Notes: generated from the sequence alone by a model not told the origin. 64,000 bases of DNA from Adiantum capillus-veneris (GCA_014529385.2 CM043942.1:108579141-108643140); one strand, 5' to 3'; shown: positions 23,746-36,249, counted from the stretch's first letter. Numbers and translations are program-made.

Positions 23746-24718
23746 GTGCTTTTGATACCCTAAGGTGTCAAAATGCTGCTCTAGGAGGCCTTGTGACTAG
23801 TTTTTTTGCGTGTTTTTTGTTTGTTTTTTTGCTAGATTTTTTAGAGCGTGTCGTGGAATGGGCCATGTGATAGCTCGAAACGAGCGTATCGCTAGGAGGG
23901 ACGCGCTGTGCTTTACAGCCCACCGTTTGGTTCTATTTTGCTCCAGAAAAGCCCGAAACAGTCTTTTCCTAGCTGTGGAACTAGGCTCCAAATAGCAAGT
24001 CCTAGTGTGCAATGAAGGAGAGGAGAGTGTAGGACTTATCCCACATTCCTCACTCCCTCCTTGTGAGTCTAGCCTAAATATATAGGAGTGAGAATACCCT
24101 ATATCATAAGACAGAGACAGAGCCAGAGCCAAGGCTTGGGATTGGGATTGGGATTGGGTCAAACGATCCCGATCTCACTTTTATACAAACCAACCCGTCT
24201 GTTTTTATAACCTCCCTCTCACTCACGTTTTTATTTTTCGATTGTTTTTTTTTAAAAAATATTTTTTTTATTTTTTTATTTTTTTGGATATTATTTGGTA
24301 CGCGTTTTGGTGCGCGTTGACCTCACCTAACTATTTATTGTCTCACCTACCTACTGACCTGCTAATCAGTGGTTCACCTAATTACTAACCTACTTAATTA
24401 ACTAACTGTGCACAAACCAGAAAACACAGAAAATGCAAAAAATTGAAACTTGACAGAACTGTGCAGTGCAAACCAGAAAATGCAGAAAACGCAGAAACGC
24501 AAGAAATGCTAACTGTGTAAGCTGAAATCTGAGATTAATAGAACTAGCAAAACAGAGCTTAACAGAACACAGAAAACTTGAATGCAGTCAACAACATTGT
24601 GTCTTTCTCTACTGTTTTTGCATAACAACAATAATCAAACTTAAGCCGCGCCTTTCCTACATAAAAAATAGCTTCAACACAATTTACAGGTCGCCATTGG
24701 AGCTTCACGCGCAGCAGC
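23746..24718 (-). other. Element 1 leader between PBS and gag
   Basis: The 970-base untranslated leader is conserved with element 2. It contains imperfect repeats (aaccagaaaa, cagaaaacgcagaaa) and a hexamer block of CCCAAT/CCCAAG units near 24130-24150. Likely roles are packaging and dimerisation, by analogy with other LTR elements. Confidence 0.6.
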
Positions 24719-24736
24719 TCCCCGGCAACGGCACCA
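24719..24736 (-). other. Element 1 primer binding site, tRNA-Asp type
   Basis: The minus strand reads TGGTGCCGTTGCCGGGGA, 4 bases after the 5' LTR. It differs at one base from the expected complement of the plant tRNA-Asp 3' end (TGGCGCC...). This PBS is common in the Athila/Tat group. Confidence 0.8.
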
Positions 24737-24740
24737 AAAA

Positions 24741-25309
24741 TGTCAAGGCTAGGGACTTGCTATGCGCCGTGTGCGAGCCACAAAGGCTCCTAGCACACAG
24801 CCATACAACAGACAAGCTCACAAGGAAGAATGGTGTGTCACTCACCTTCCTGCGTAGTTGCGAATGAAGGATTCCCGCGCCGCGAAGAAGAGGGAGACGC
24901 CGCTACGCCGCGCTCAACCGCCTCGCCGCCGTCGTGCCGCCGCAACGCTCTATCACACACACACTCTCACACACTCTCTCTCTCTCTCCCTCTCTCTCTC
25001 TCTCACGTATACACACACATACACAAGGAGATGGTGAAGGAGAAGGTGGAGATGGAGCAAGAGCGGCTTCTATTGCACAATGAGAGAATGAGTAAAAATT
25101 AGGTTTAGTGGCTTTTATATGAGCTCACCCCATTCACACTTGGGCGCCCATACTTAGCCAACTAACTCCTTGAATATTCCAGTTAGAGTGCGCCTGTCAT
25201 CGGCGATCACCCTTACCCTGTTCCTCTTGGTCCGACAAGCCCGGTACCTGACTCTAAACAATACAACGTTTATAGATCATAGGGTGTCCGTGTGCCGTGA
25301 GGGTTAACA
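24741..25309 (-). repeat. Element 1 5' LTR with promoter
   Basis: 569 bp, TGTTAACC...CCTTGACA on the minus strand. A TATAAAAG box lies at about 25112-25119, so transcription should start about 30 bases downstream. It carries AC and CT microsatellites in the R/U5 region. The adjoining GGTGG at 25310-25314 is the right target duplication. Confidence 0.93.
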
Positions 25310-25314
25310 GGTGG

Positions 25315-26640
25315 CTTAGTTTTCCAGGTGTCTTAGAACATATTCTTTCATCCTTTATAAAATCGAGACATTTAAAAGAGGTTTTTTACACAATAGTTTC
25401 ATATACAAAGAAAAACTAAAACATCATCAAGAAAACTATAAATACAAATCACAATCGCGGGCCCGATTGAGTTTCCCTCGATGCACTAATTTATTCCCAT
25501 TTGGAGAAGTGCACCATCCTTGCAACAAGGATTCATGGCACAAGAGCTGTCCTTTGACACTCTTTCATGGATAGCCAATGAATCCCTTGCTCTATTGTGC
25601 ACCCTCAGTTAGAAACCCTATTCCTTACTTAGGATTTGGGTCTAGTCCTAAGTAGTTACCCCAATGCAATCCCCAAATCAATCATTACCTTGAGGGATGA
25701 GGATAAGCCCACAATTACCCCAATATACTACCAGGCATTGGTTACACCTTCTTGGCCCCCATGCCAAGATGGTTACCCCCAATTTTGGGTTATTATTACA
25801 ACTTTAAACTGAGAATCATTTAACACAAATTGTCACCAAGCCTTATACCAAATAAAACATACCATCCATTTTATTTTTGGTCACCATCTTGCCTATGCAA
25901 GCATTGTGTCAATCATTCACAAGAAAAGCAACCAAAATTAGACAATAACCAAATGAAAATATGTGATCACGTGGCATGCAATCATTATTCCAAATCATCT
26001 TCTTTTGGTGGCCTACATGCATGGTAAGAGGAAGCGGATATTCCTTACATTATGATGAGGAGGCATTTGGTAAGCCTCTACTACAGGGTGAGGTTAGTAG
26101 ATCCATCATTTTTAGGAAAAAGGAGGAGCCTCTACTTTGTCCATTTCCTCAATGTTGGCCACAACCTTGTCCACACGGCATCGTAAGCTTCTAGGTGGGG
26201 GAGGAAAAGGTTTGAGAAATTATACCACCACCTGATTGCAAGGGAAACAAAGACTATAACAAAGTTTATAACGAGAATTAGGGATTATATAAGGAACTCT
26301 AACTTGAGTATATTAATTAAGATGTAATTAGGGTTTAGGGATGAGAGATGATTAGGTAGAGGGAACCCTAACTTGAGTGGACTAATTACAAATGTAATTA
26401 GGGTTTAGGGAGGGAAGAGAGAGAGAGAGGATCTTTGAGTATCCTTGGGACCAAGGCATGTTTACCAAGAGAAGGGGTGGGTAGAGATGGTGACCAAAGG
26501 TAGCATGATGCTCACCAATGGAGATAGCAACGGCGAGAGAATGGTGGAGGGGGATTTTTGCCAAGCTTGGAAGCCTTTAACATGCCCTACAAGTACAAGA
26601 AGGTAGCCTCCTTTTATTGGGGGGGGTGTTAGAAACTCCT
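25315..26640. other. Anonymous DNA with two telo-box-like motifs
   Basis: No gene was recognised. The sequence TAATTAGGGTTTAGGGA occurs at about 26325 and again at about 26395, within an imperfect direct repeat of about 70 bp that also shares ccctaacttgag. The motif AAACCCTAA on the other strand is the plant telo-box, but two copies do not make a telomere tract. Confidence 0.4.
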
Positions 26641-26664
26641 TCTCCACTCTTGGGAAAGGGTGTG

Positions 26665-26810
26665 AACATAGAACCATTCTTCTCTCCCACATGTGAGAAA
26701 AAATAACCATTCTTCTCTCCCACATAGAACCATTCTTCTCTCCCACATGTGAGAAAAAATAATCATTCTTCTCTCCCACATAGAACCATTCTTCTCTCCC
26801 TTGCGTGGGA
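26665..26810. repeat. Tandem repeat, unit about 62 bp
   Basis: Units of ccattcttctctcccaca followed by tgtgagaaaaaataa or tagaa recur about five times, arranged as a 62-bp higher-order unit. Confidence 0.85.
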
Positions 26811-27052
26811 TTTGACCAAGTTTAGGAAGAGGTAGAGCAAGAGTAAAGAGGGAGAGAGTTTTATATATACATATATTTTTATTTACACTTATTTGTATGC
26901 ACATTTATTTAGAGAGAGATGGAGAGAGAGATGTATAAACTTTATGATGATTTACATATTTTAAGGGGGGGGAAAAGATAATGTATGTGTATAATAATAA
27001 TCCTAGAAAAGGAGAGCCTAAAGGGGGAGAGAAGGTAAGAAGATACAAACTA

Positions 27053-27057
<5 letters not shown>

Positions 27058-27093
<36 letters not shown>
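27058..27093. repeat. (GA)n microsatellite
   Basis: A GA run of about 35 bases lies just beyond the point where the copia integrase frame is lost. Confidence 0.95.
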
Positions 27094-27096
<3 letters not shown>

Positions 27097-27129
27097 GGAG
27101 ACTAGGTGTTGACTCCCAACAAAGAGAGT

Positions 27130-28900
27130 GAAATCCCTCATGCTTGAAAAAAAGAAGGGAAAGTGCATAAAAACCTCACTTTTTTGCTTCATGAAATAGA
27201 CCCATTCCTTCCTCGTATGGTCATCAATGAAACCCACGTAGTATCTACATCCACCCATAGATGCATTCTCTGATGGACCCCATACATCTGTATGCACTAA
27301 ATCCAATGCATTCCCGCTTGCATGCTTACCATGAGAAAAGAATGCTTTTGCTTGCTTTCCAAATTCATAAAATTCACAAAATTTTGGCATTTCAACAGCT
27401 CGGAATGTTGGCAAACCTGTAACCATCTCCTTAGTTTGCATCATTCCAGCCTCTACAAATTTACATGACCAATATGTTTGTGCCAAATCTCAATGTCTCG
27501 AACAACACCTGCACCTTGTGCAAACATGGCAGCATTCACCTCAGGGACATCTACATCCAAAGTATATATTCTGTCCACTTTCTTTCCTTGTGCAACCACT
27601 CTTCCATTCTTCTTATGCTCTTCAACAAAGAGACCATCAAAGTTAACCTTGACATGCAAACACTGCTGAACGATCTGCCCAACAAAAACTAGGTTCTTTG
27701 TAATGTTGTGTACATGCAGTACATCAACCAGGTACTTCACTTTACTATCTGTATAGATACTGGAGCATTTCTTGCATGCATAATGGGATGTGCAATATCA
27801 TCCCCAATCTCTACATAGCTAGGACTTTGTAAAGTCTGCATTTCCTTGAACCATTCACCATGACTGGTCATGTGATTCAATGCACTAGAATCCACATACC
27901 AAAAATTACCTTTGGATTTTTCCACATTTGCAGACATAGTATTCAGCATGTGCTACACCAAAAATAGTAGCTGCATAATTGTTTTGCAACCTCTTGTCTA
28001 GACAATCATGTTCAAAGTGACCATGCCTTCTGCGACCCCAACATACTACATTTCCGTGTTGACCTGCATTATTGTGCTGCTTATTTGCATGACCTCTTGG
28101 ACTCCCCCTACCTCAAAAATTTCCTCGGCCGCATATGTTCTGACCTTTGATTGTTATTCCTGATGTTGTGCTTGGTGGTTGCCTCTTCCTTAGCCTCGGC
28201 CATGACCTCTACCACGTCCTCTTCCTCTTCCTGTGTTGTTGAAAAGTACCTATTCAGAATTTTTTCCACCCTACATAGAGGAGTCTTCTCAGGTTCCTTC
28301 TGTTTCACAATCAATAAGAACACCAAAGCTGTAAATGATGGAATGTTCTCTCAAAAATGGATGCCAATTTGAACTGTTTGTATTCTAGACCCAAACCTTG
28401 CAGACAAACCTCTATTGTATCATCATCATCGACTGTAACACCAATCAGTGCAAGTGACTCACATATATTCTTAATCTTCATCGAACAGTCATTCATAGGT
28501 AGGTTTTTCTAATGCACTATATTCAACTCAGTCTTTAGTTGCAGCTTCGTTGCCTTTGTGTTGGTCACATCTGATGATAGTAAAGTGTTCCAAGCCTTCT
28601 TAGGGGCAAGAGAATCTTGTATATGCCCAATCATAGTACCCTGCACACTTATAAAAATCTAGTACATGACCTTTTGAGCTCCCTGGTTCCAATATTTAAA
28701 TGTCTTAATTTGCACAGCATTTGCACCTTCCTCTGGTAATGGTGGTGCTCTCTCATGCTCTCTATCAATGTAGTCCCAATAACCTTTGCCCATAAGGAAA
28801 TTGGTCATTTTGAACTTCCAGGCATGGAAGTTGTTCTTGTCCTTCTCACTGACAAGCTGGTTAAGCCCATCATTGTTGGACAACATGTTTCCAACCCTTC
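27130..28900 (-). pseudogene. Ty1/copia gag-protease-integrase fragment
   Basis: Read right to left, this has the Ty1/copia order. First is a gag N-terminus with NFHAWKFKMTNFLMGKGYWDYI (28886-28659), then a UBN2-like gag segment (28496-28311) and a zinc-knuckle remnant near 28040. Protease follows with WYVDSSALNHMTSHGEWF (27949-27737), then a GAG-pre-integrase domain (IEIWHKHIGHVNL, about 27470). The start of the integrase core comes last (LDLVHTDVWGPSE, YYVGFIDDHTRKEWVYFMKQK, 27310-27190). Protease has DSSA where DSGA is expected. Frame breaks occur between all blocks. Everything downstream of the early integrase core (rest of INT, RT, RNase H, 3' LTR) is missing. Confidence 0.85.
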
Positions 28901-29286
28901 ACATGGTCTTTAAGCATCTTGCTAAAAATAGTTGGTTATCACTTATAACCACAATCTATGTACATACACTTATTTTACTGTGCTAAATAGTTTTTGTTCA
29001 CACTGCAACCAAAGCGAACCTTTCTGCACCAGTAATATGCAGATTTGCAAAATCCCAAACCTTAGAGTTCTTCATGCAAACACACTCTAACTCTAAAACG
29101 GGGGTCAAAATGCGTCCGAAATGGAAATTTCCATGTACATTTATAGTCCAAAGGATTGTATAGAACCCAAGATACATAGTCTCCAAAAAGAATCACCTCA
29201 ATTGGAGATCATTGACGATGGCTCTCGGGAATACCAAAGCCGCTCACTAGACTACTCCTGCTTGCTGCTCCAAGCTCCTCAGACAC

Positions 29287-29304
29287 AACCAGGCTTTGAT
29301 ACCA
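29287..29304 (-). other. Copia primer binding site, initiator tRNA-Met type
   Basis: The minus strand reads TGGTATCAAAGCCTGGTT. This is the usual copia PBS (TGGTATCAGAGC type) with one change in the first 12 bases, directly after an LTR end reading CTTTACA. Confidence 0.8.
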
Positions 29305-29515
29305 TGTAAAGAGATAGAGAAGAAGAGAGCTTGACCTCTTGCAAGAACACACACTCATACACGCATAAAGATGGAGACAAAAGATTGTACTTCTTCTTCT
29401 TCACTAATTCATGATAAGAGGTCTATAAAACATAAGGGAAATTACAACATAAAAAAGGGAACTAGTACAATGGTAACTAATTTCTAATTCTCCTAAATGA
29501 TTTTCTCATGTTAAA
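29305..29515 (-). repeat. Copia 5' LTR, approximate
   Basis: The LTR end TTTACA adjoins the PBS at 29305. The left boundary on the minus strand is probably TGAGAAAATC near 29513, giving about 210 bp, but no second copy exists in the window to confirm it. A TTTTATAGA box near 29425 could be the promoter. Confidence 0.45.
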
Positions 29516-31600
29516 CTGATCATTTAATATGGGGAAGTACCACGGGAGAAAAAGCTAGAATATTGGTTAAGCTGGCAGACCGGCCACAGTAGGGATCCAA
29601 AGGAGGAAAAACAGGGAATCAAAGGGGGGTCCATATGCAAAAGAGCAAAGTGAAACAATGGGATTTAAAGAACTTAAGGCTCAGCCCATTAAGACATCCA
29701 AAATGCTAGGGTTCCAAAATTCAAAGGTTGTGTCCAATGGTGAAATCATAGGGAAATTGGATGCTTTGTGAGTGTACACAAAAGTCTTTGTAAGCTCCTA
29801 CATAGGAGGGGGCGAGCTCTGTAAGTAGGGGATGAGAGAGAAACACACACTCATGCAAGTCCCTTTTACACAAAGGGCATAATGGACACATGTCAGCTCC
29901 CTAGCCCAGTTGCCCCAAAGGTGTACTCAAATCCTATTGGATGGCCATAGAGGTGGACCAACGAGAATTAGGCTAGAGTAAATCTAGATTAATTCATTTA
30001 AAAACACTTGATAAAATAACCAATAAGAATTAAGCTCTCTAGAAGACTATTGGATAGTCTCCCAAGGGGTCCAATGAGCATTCAGCAGCTCAATGGCTTG
30101 CCTGCTTCCTATTGGCCAGAAGACAAAGGGGTCCAATGAGAGTTTACTTGCATTATTTAATTACCTAAATCTCTCACAAAGGGTAAAAGGGGACACATGT
30201 CACAAGACTATCACTTATGCTTATTGAATCCTATTGGCTAAGCTTGGAGAGGTCCAATGGGAAGCCAGCAAGAGGGGTCGACCAAGAGAGAGAGGGGGCT
30301 GATTTTTCAAAGGAATTATCACACACACACTCACACAATCTCATGTGTGGAGCAAGAAGACTCTCTCTCTCCTTCTCAAGCTTTAATGGAAAGCTCATCA
30401 TCTACTCCAAGCTTGTGAGAAGGGAGGCCTACACCAACAACTCTTGGCTTTGTGATGCAAATCCAACTAAGAGCCAAGCTTTAATGCATGCTCATCTTCT
30501 CTACCATGCTAATTACATTGCTATTCTAAGCTTTTATAAGTGATTATGTGAGGAGATATGCTTCTTTCTCGTAAGACTACTCCTTCTTCCTCTCAATCTA
30601 CTCTCATACCCCGCTAGCTCTCACCATCTTCGAAGGTGTGAGAGGTCTTGGGTCTAAGACCGTGAGGGAATTGATGTTGTGTTTTGTAAGTGTTTGCTTA
30701 GTGCTTAAAGCTTCCATCTTCATTGCACTAGCTAGTTATTGAATGAACACAAAGAATTGTATTGTAAAATGTCTCCCTTGATGGGAGAAACCTATAATAC
30801 AAAGCCTTTTGAAGGGGGGACCGGATCCATGTAAATCCGGTCCTCAATTGTTTTCAATAGCTTAATTTCTCTCGCTTTTGAAGTATTCTTCATGCCTATC
30901 TAACTAGGTGTTATGCTTTTTGTTACTCTCTCCACCCAAGCACTCTTGTTATGCTCATTAGAAATCTATTCTAATGAAATGCTCACTATGTTCATGCTAT
31001 TTTCCACTACACACAATTTACTAGGCCATTAAATGTTGTAGTAAATTGGTAGTGAGTGAGGTGACTAGATAGGTGTTCCATCACTCAGATAGGTAGAGCA
31101 GCTTAGTGTAGTATAGTTGTAGTATCATTGGTAAAGATATGTGTATCCTCCAAGGCATGCCAATGATGATGACTGTCGGTGGTAGTCATCCAAGACTTGT
31201 ATATGTTGAGCTTGGCATCTCAACAACTACCACGCATTACATATTGACCTTTGTAGTTCAAATCCAAATTTGAGAAAATGAGATACAAAGAGAGACAAGA
31301 TGCCTTTCAACAGCATTCAAGCTTTCAACAATTGGAAGCTTTGTGCTAAAGACTATATCACCACACATGTAAAACAGGGTTCTGTTGTGATTTCAAAGAG
31401 ATTGCATTTATTTAATGAGCTTCTATTTTTGTGCTTTTGTAATTGTTGTGGTTTTTTTTAGCTTTTTTGAGTCGGATTTTGGCACCTTAAATTTCAAGCA
31501 CTACAAAAAATCCTAATTGTAGAGCAATTATATATGTTTTACCCAATAGGACCAAAATATATAACAAGATTATGCTGGATATTTATGCCTTAGAGTACTT
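29516..31600. other. Anonymous DNA, no gene recognised
   Basis: Only short frames occur, the longest being 108 codons at 30217-30543 on the plus strand with no recognisable family. A small stem-loop, GACCGGAT ... ATCCGGTC, lies at about 30819-30842 after a purine run. The area may hold an unrecognised non-autonomous element. Confidence 0.4.
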
Positions 31601-31609
31601 GAATGGACA

Positions 31610-32015
31610 ATGGTACACATACTACACATGCTTACAAGCAAAGAATGACTTTTGGGCACCCACCCTATTTTTTTGAAATCTGGACATGTATATCTTGGCT
31701 CTCCTTTGATAAAGGAGAGTCATGTAGCAACTTTCGATGAGTGTATGGAACATCCATCAGGGTCAATGTAGGTCAATGGATTTCCATGTGTTCTTTTGGT
31801 TTTAGCCCCAAGCAATATGGGGTTGGCTAAGTATGAAGGCAACATCCATCAATGTCAATTTAGGTTGATGGATTACCATGTGTTCTCTGAGTTGTAGCCC
31901 CAAAGTGTACACATATACATAATACTTTGTGCTTACAAGCGACAAATGACTTTTGTGCACCCACCCTTTTCTAGAAATTTGGACATGTATAGCTTGGATC
32001 TCCTTTGTTGTGGAC
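31610..32015. repeat. Diverged direct duplications
   Basis: A block with acttttgggcacccacccta and the following ggacatgtata...cttgg...ctcctttg at 31616-31705 recurs at 31935-32010. A second block (catccatcagggtcaatgta ... ccatgtgttct ... tagccccaa) at 31750-31808 recurs at 31845-31903. The copies are about 80% alike, so this is an old tandem duplication. Confidence 0.75.
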
Positions 32016-34250
32016 ATCATAAAAACTTTTAGTGAGGATACAAAACATGACATGTTGCTAAGGAATCATAGAGACTTCCTCTACAAAGGTTGTAGTCATC
32101 TTGCCATTTTCCTCAATTCTTTTTTGTGCTTCTGCGAAATACCATGCCTCCACTTTCAATGCCTACTACTTGAACCTCCCTCCCCACATTGTGACAAAAA
32201 CTTGTTTGTATTGCAATCTAGTATAGCAATACTAGCAACTTGAAACCTTGCCATTGTAAGACTTAACAACTCTTCCCTAAAGACATTTATTCCCCTATAG
32301 GCCAAAGCATAGGGGAAAAAATAACCTTGTTCACCTACTTTCTACTACTTTTTTTTGCTCCACATTATGATTACAAAACCATAGACATTGTTGGTCCCTC
32401 TCTTCTTTCACTGCACGGTTTCCTTGTCACCATGTAGTGTTGGCTATTCATACATTGGGGTGCATGTAATAGCACCTCATATGACTTTCACAACAATAGA
32501 TGGCCTTTGACTTTTCTATATCTCCACCTTTGAGATCATAAACCCAAACATGGGCCCAGTGCTTATAAAATGTTGTGGCAAGAATCCCAAATGCTTTGCA
32601 CGTTGTTAATAGAAGTTCAAAAACATCACTGACACACATGCATCATATGATGAAATCTTTATTCTTCCCCCTTAATCGGCCAACCAAGTAGTATGGATGA
32701 GCATAAACGTCGTAGGTAAGGTAGCATTTGCGTCACAAAACTTTATCAAATCGTCACAAAACTTAAGGAGTAACCTCTACACACCTAGAGGACAGTATCC
32801 TAAAGTCTCTAACCCAATTTACTACATGCAAGCACTTGGTGCGGAAAACACATAGTATGAAGACAGGCTGGAAATTACACGTCACTCATTCTATATGTTC
32901 TTAGGCCTAAAGTGTAGTTTAACTTGTTGTTAACACAATGATATAAAGAAATCACAAAACAAATACATGGTTAGAGAGGAAATACACTTCAAAGCTCGTG
33001 GGAGAGCTCTTTGAGAAGAGACCAGAATCGTGCAAGCTTGGCTTTGAAGCGTAGCTCTTGCTGTTGTTAACGCGATGGTGTAGTCGCCTTCACAATGTAG
33101 CTTTTGTACTGCACATCAAGAGTAGAAGAAGACCTCCCTCACTCTTTCACACAAAATACACAGTCACGGCACGCTTAGTTGAGCTCAAAAGATGATTAAT
33201 TCAAAATTTATTCTTAGGGTTCCAAAAATTGGCTTATATACCTCAGAGGCTTGGAGGTACTAACTCATCAAAATTACCTCCTACTTTCTACCATGGGCTC
33301 AGCTGATCTACATATTTAATGAGTTACAATCTTAAAACTTGATTGAGTCCCAGAAAACAATTACAATTAAGTCCGTTGTTAGCGGGTCGCCGCGACGGAT
33401 GTCTGCAGCATAGCTCTTTTGCACTAACATAATGTCAATATGCAAGGAAGCGACTCGGGGTGGGGCACGGAGACTTAATGAGAGTGCCAATCTCACCAAA
33501 GTGAACTCAAGGGCTACTCGTTCTATGACAAATGCAAATCAACCACTTCCTAGTCAGAAAATCAGTATGCGTCCAATCTCAACAGTCAACGTCATCACGC
33601 CTTTTCCGTATCCAAACAAATCCAAAATGTCATGAAACTTAAGGAGATGTATCACAACACTTATGGGCTCAATCCTACCAAATTCTGTCACCATCTGGAA
33701 AGGTACATAAATCACGATCCATCACAAAAAATGTGCAGAAAACTAAAACAGAAGTACTTGGAAAGATCTACCTTAAGCATAGAAACACTTATCCATGGTC
33801 AAAACATCAAAAAACAACCATTTTAACTCCCAAATCAATGCATTTAGCAAACAAATGGTACATTGCAAACCACAGCAGAATTGGAAATGATTGTACACTT
33901 AGATTGTAGAGCAAGAGACAAGGAATGCAATGTGCTATTCAGAATAGAATTCTGATTACCCGTTCAGGAGAAATGATTACAAGATGTAGTCACAAGAAGC
34001 CTCCACAGTGCACGTTTTCTTACTTCAGCTAACGATCCTAATTTCTTTTTGACTTTAAAAGTTAGGGGGCTTTCCCATGGCCATCCGGCCTCTTACAAGG
34101 GGTAGACTCGGAGAAATAAAAAAGGGTATGGTCTAATCTCATCATGATTACAACTCATCTTAGGCTGAATTACAGGGTTTTTTCTGAAAAAATAGAGTGT
34201 CCACCGGATTTCGTGTGCACACGCTTGTATGCACCCGTATCCACCAAACA
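32016..34250. other. Anonymous DNA, possibly including an LTR on the minus strand
   Basis: No gene was recognised. Because a polypurine tract ends at 34251, the minus strand from 34250 downward (TGTTTGGTGGATACGGGTGC) may be an LTR start. Its far end and a partner copy were not found. Confidence 0.3.
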
Positions 34251-34264
34251 TTCCCCCCTTCCTA
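34251..34264 (-). other. Candidate polypurine tract
   Basis: The minus strand reads AGGAAGGGGGGAA followed by TGTTTGGTGG. It closely resembles the internal PPT junction of elements 1 and 2 (AAGGAAGGGGGGAG then TGTTTGCTGA). Confidence 0.5.
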
Positions 34265-34308
34265 TTCATTGCACGCCCTTGTGCAAGCTGTCTCTGAGGG
34301 AGTTCACT

Positions 34309-34617
34309 TTAGTGCGTTCTTTCGAGCGTTGCAGTGAGATTTTTGAACTTCTGAGCTCTGGCTTCGATCTCGACTTTGGTTGCCAGCTCTCTGAAGGGAT
34401 TATTGCTGATGGTACTTTGGTAGGCGATGTGGCGGGCTGGCAGATTTTTTGTCATTGGATTGAATATGGAAGAATCCACTTCGAAGAAACCTGTCATGAA
34501 AGCTTCTTCGAAGGTCTGCATGTAATGAGGGGACAGAAACATGACTCTTGCATATAATCCCATGATCACAATTTTGCTGGGGATTTTGGTCTCCATATTC
34601 CAACAAATACCCCACAT
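34309..34617 (-). pseudogene. Short ORF between an LTR-end-like 17-mer and a PPT
   Basis: This minus-strand frame is part of a 129-codon ORF with a helical, charged C-terminus (FRELATKVEIEARAQKFKNL). It sits between the sequence ending CCCCCGACA at 34618 and the candidate PPT at 34251. No family was recognised. It could be the internal remnant of a short non-autonomous LTR element. Confidence 0.35.
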
Positions 34618-34634
34618 TGTCGGGGGATTTTTGT
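34618..34634 (-). other. LTR-end-like 17-mer, second copy
   Basis: The minus strand reads ACAAAAATCCCCCGACA. The identical 17-mer lies at 39716-39732 directly before a tRNA-Trp PBS, where it behaves as an LTR terminus. Similarity does not extend beyond the 17 bases. Confidence 0.5.
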
Positions 34635-35323
34635 TCGCCATGTGAGCCGGGCACGCGTTGGCCCTTTGGCTGTGGGGGGTGTGAAAGAGAGAGAACAAGA
34701 GACACTAACAGCTCTGACTACCACCGCAATCATCAATTAATTGAATATTGCCTTGAGTACAACTTGGTCCTTAGCCAAGGCGGGCTTTTAACATCATCGT
34801 CACTTGGATCAGCTGCTGCTGACTAGGAGTTTAGATTCCCATTTACAGGATTAACCGGGCCGTTAACTACACCGAACTTAACAAATTGCTAATTCAATCT
34901 CTAACAAATGACGGTGATGGAAATTTTCCTCATGTCCCTTCATCTGCTTCAAATTCCGTGGATTCTGCAGTCTTCAATTCAGTTCACTGCCTCGATCATC
35001 AAGGCTTTAGACCGGCTTAATTGTCATTCTCTAATTGTAACTTCCTCCTGCTTCTTACCTTGCTTCGTTTACCGTGCATGCCTTCTTCTGCTTTCTTTCT
35101 TGCTTTGGTTCAAGGCCAAGCTCACCTTCTCAAGCTTACTCACTTCGACCTCGATAATTTTACTTGGTTCGACCTCGATTCGACCAAGCCTTGGCTTGCT
35201 CAAGCCTCGACAAGCTCTTCTCGACCTTGATTTTCTCTAATCAGTTCACGCCTTGATTCTTGCCTTGCCGAGAACTAGCTCGAGAGAGAGAAACCTTGCC
35301 TTGTTTAACTTGCCGAGCATGAG

Positions 35324-35436
<113 letters not shown>

Positions 35437-35703
35437 AAGCTTTGCTTGCTCCGAGGATAAGAGCGAGAGAGAGGGAGCTCTTTCCTCTTTTGTTGCGAGC
35501 CCTCCTCACCTTCGTTTTCTTCTTCTTGCCCTCGTTCCCTCCTTCAACTCTTGCTTTGCCCGTCTCCACTTAGCTAGCTTCGAGGATGAGAGCGAGGGAG
35601 AGGGAGCTTTGCCTCTCCGAGTCCTCTTCCTCTTCTTGCCCTTCGACACCTCTTCCACAATCCCTCGACTTCATGTCCTCATTTTCTAAAAATAAATTCC
35701 CCA

Positions 35704-35729
35704 TCCCATTAGCGATGTCGCTAATGGGA
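35704..35729. repeat. Perfect short inverted repeat (12-bp arms)
   Basis: TCCCATTAGCGA, a TG loop and TCGCTAATGGGA form a perfect 12-bp stem with a 2-base spacer. It is too symmetrical to be casual in this otherwise unstructured stretch. Confidence 0.9.
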
Positions 35730-35974
35730 ACGAATCCCTGGTGACGTGGCAGGGCGGGATTTCGACCAGTGCAAAATTCGACAGGACTGGCACCGAAACT
35801 CTAAGCGAGGTGGTCCTGAGTGTTTTTCAACACTACGGCGATGGCATCAACGGCTTGCCTTGATTGGCGCGAGCCTTTCTTTCTTCTTTGTGCCGTCTGT
35901 GCCGCCTGCTCACGTTGTCGACCACTTGCTTTCTTTTTTTTACACACACCTCGATAATTAGGGTGGCCCATGGA

Positions 35975-36245
35975 TTATAGTGAGCGGGCATCCCTTAAGC
36001 TTATGATTTGGGCATTGGGCGGCCATAGGCCCTTGGCCATTTCAAGAAGGGCATCACATTTGGCATAACTATCGAGCAATGCATTGCAAAATCTCTTCGG
36101 TACAACCCTTTTTGGCATACACATCAGCCAAGGCAACGCCTTGCATGACATCATTATTTCCAACATCCCCTGAGTAGTAATATTATCGTGAATTTTTGTG
36201 CCCATAAATGGCCTTGATTAGTGCCACAAACCTGCTAGATGAAAG
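35975..36245 (-). pseudogene. PPR motif fragment
   Basis: The minus strand gives MGTKIHDNITTQGML, then a decayed LVDVYAK-type motif and NALLDSYAKCDALLEMAKGL. These are the usual repeat phrases of the same PPR family as at 1-6.7 kb. Frame and repeat lengths are disturbed. Confidence 0.55.
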
Positions 36246-36249
36246 TATG

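Larger units (their letters stand above)
11735..25309 (-). mobile_element. Element 1: Ty3/gypsy LTR retrotransposon, structurally complete, mutated
   Basis: A 13,575-bp element with LTRs at 24741-25309 (5') and 11735-12355 (3'), a tRNA-Asp-type PBS, a PPT and GGTGG target duplications. Transcribed right to left, it encodes Gag with four zinc knuckles, protease 1, an acidic linker, RT, RNase H, integrase, a second retropepsin-like domain, a W(V/I)PK tail and a separate small ORF. RT and integrase phrasing and PBS choice suggest the Athila/Tat side of plant Ty3 elements, and there is no chromodomain. Stops (18854, 18581, 15672, 15387) and frameshifts (near 19943, 18245 and 14660) make it non-autonomous today. 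The similarity of the two LTRs outside the microsatellites indicates a fairly young insertion. Confidence 0.93.

Noticed and set aside
26325-26410. Interstitial telomere
   Set aside because: TTTAGGG occurs only once in each of two copies of a longer repeat; there is no tandem telomeric array.
34144-34557. Plus-strand 137-codon frame as a gene
   Set aside because: It overlaps an opposite frame between LTR-like signals and shows no recognised motif.
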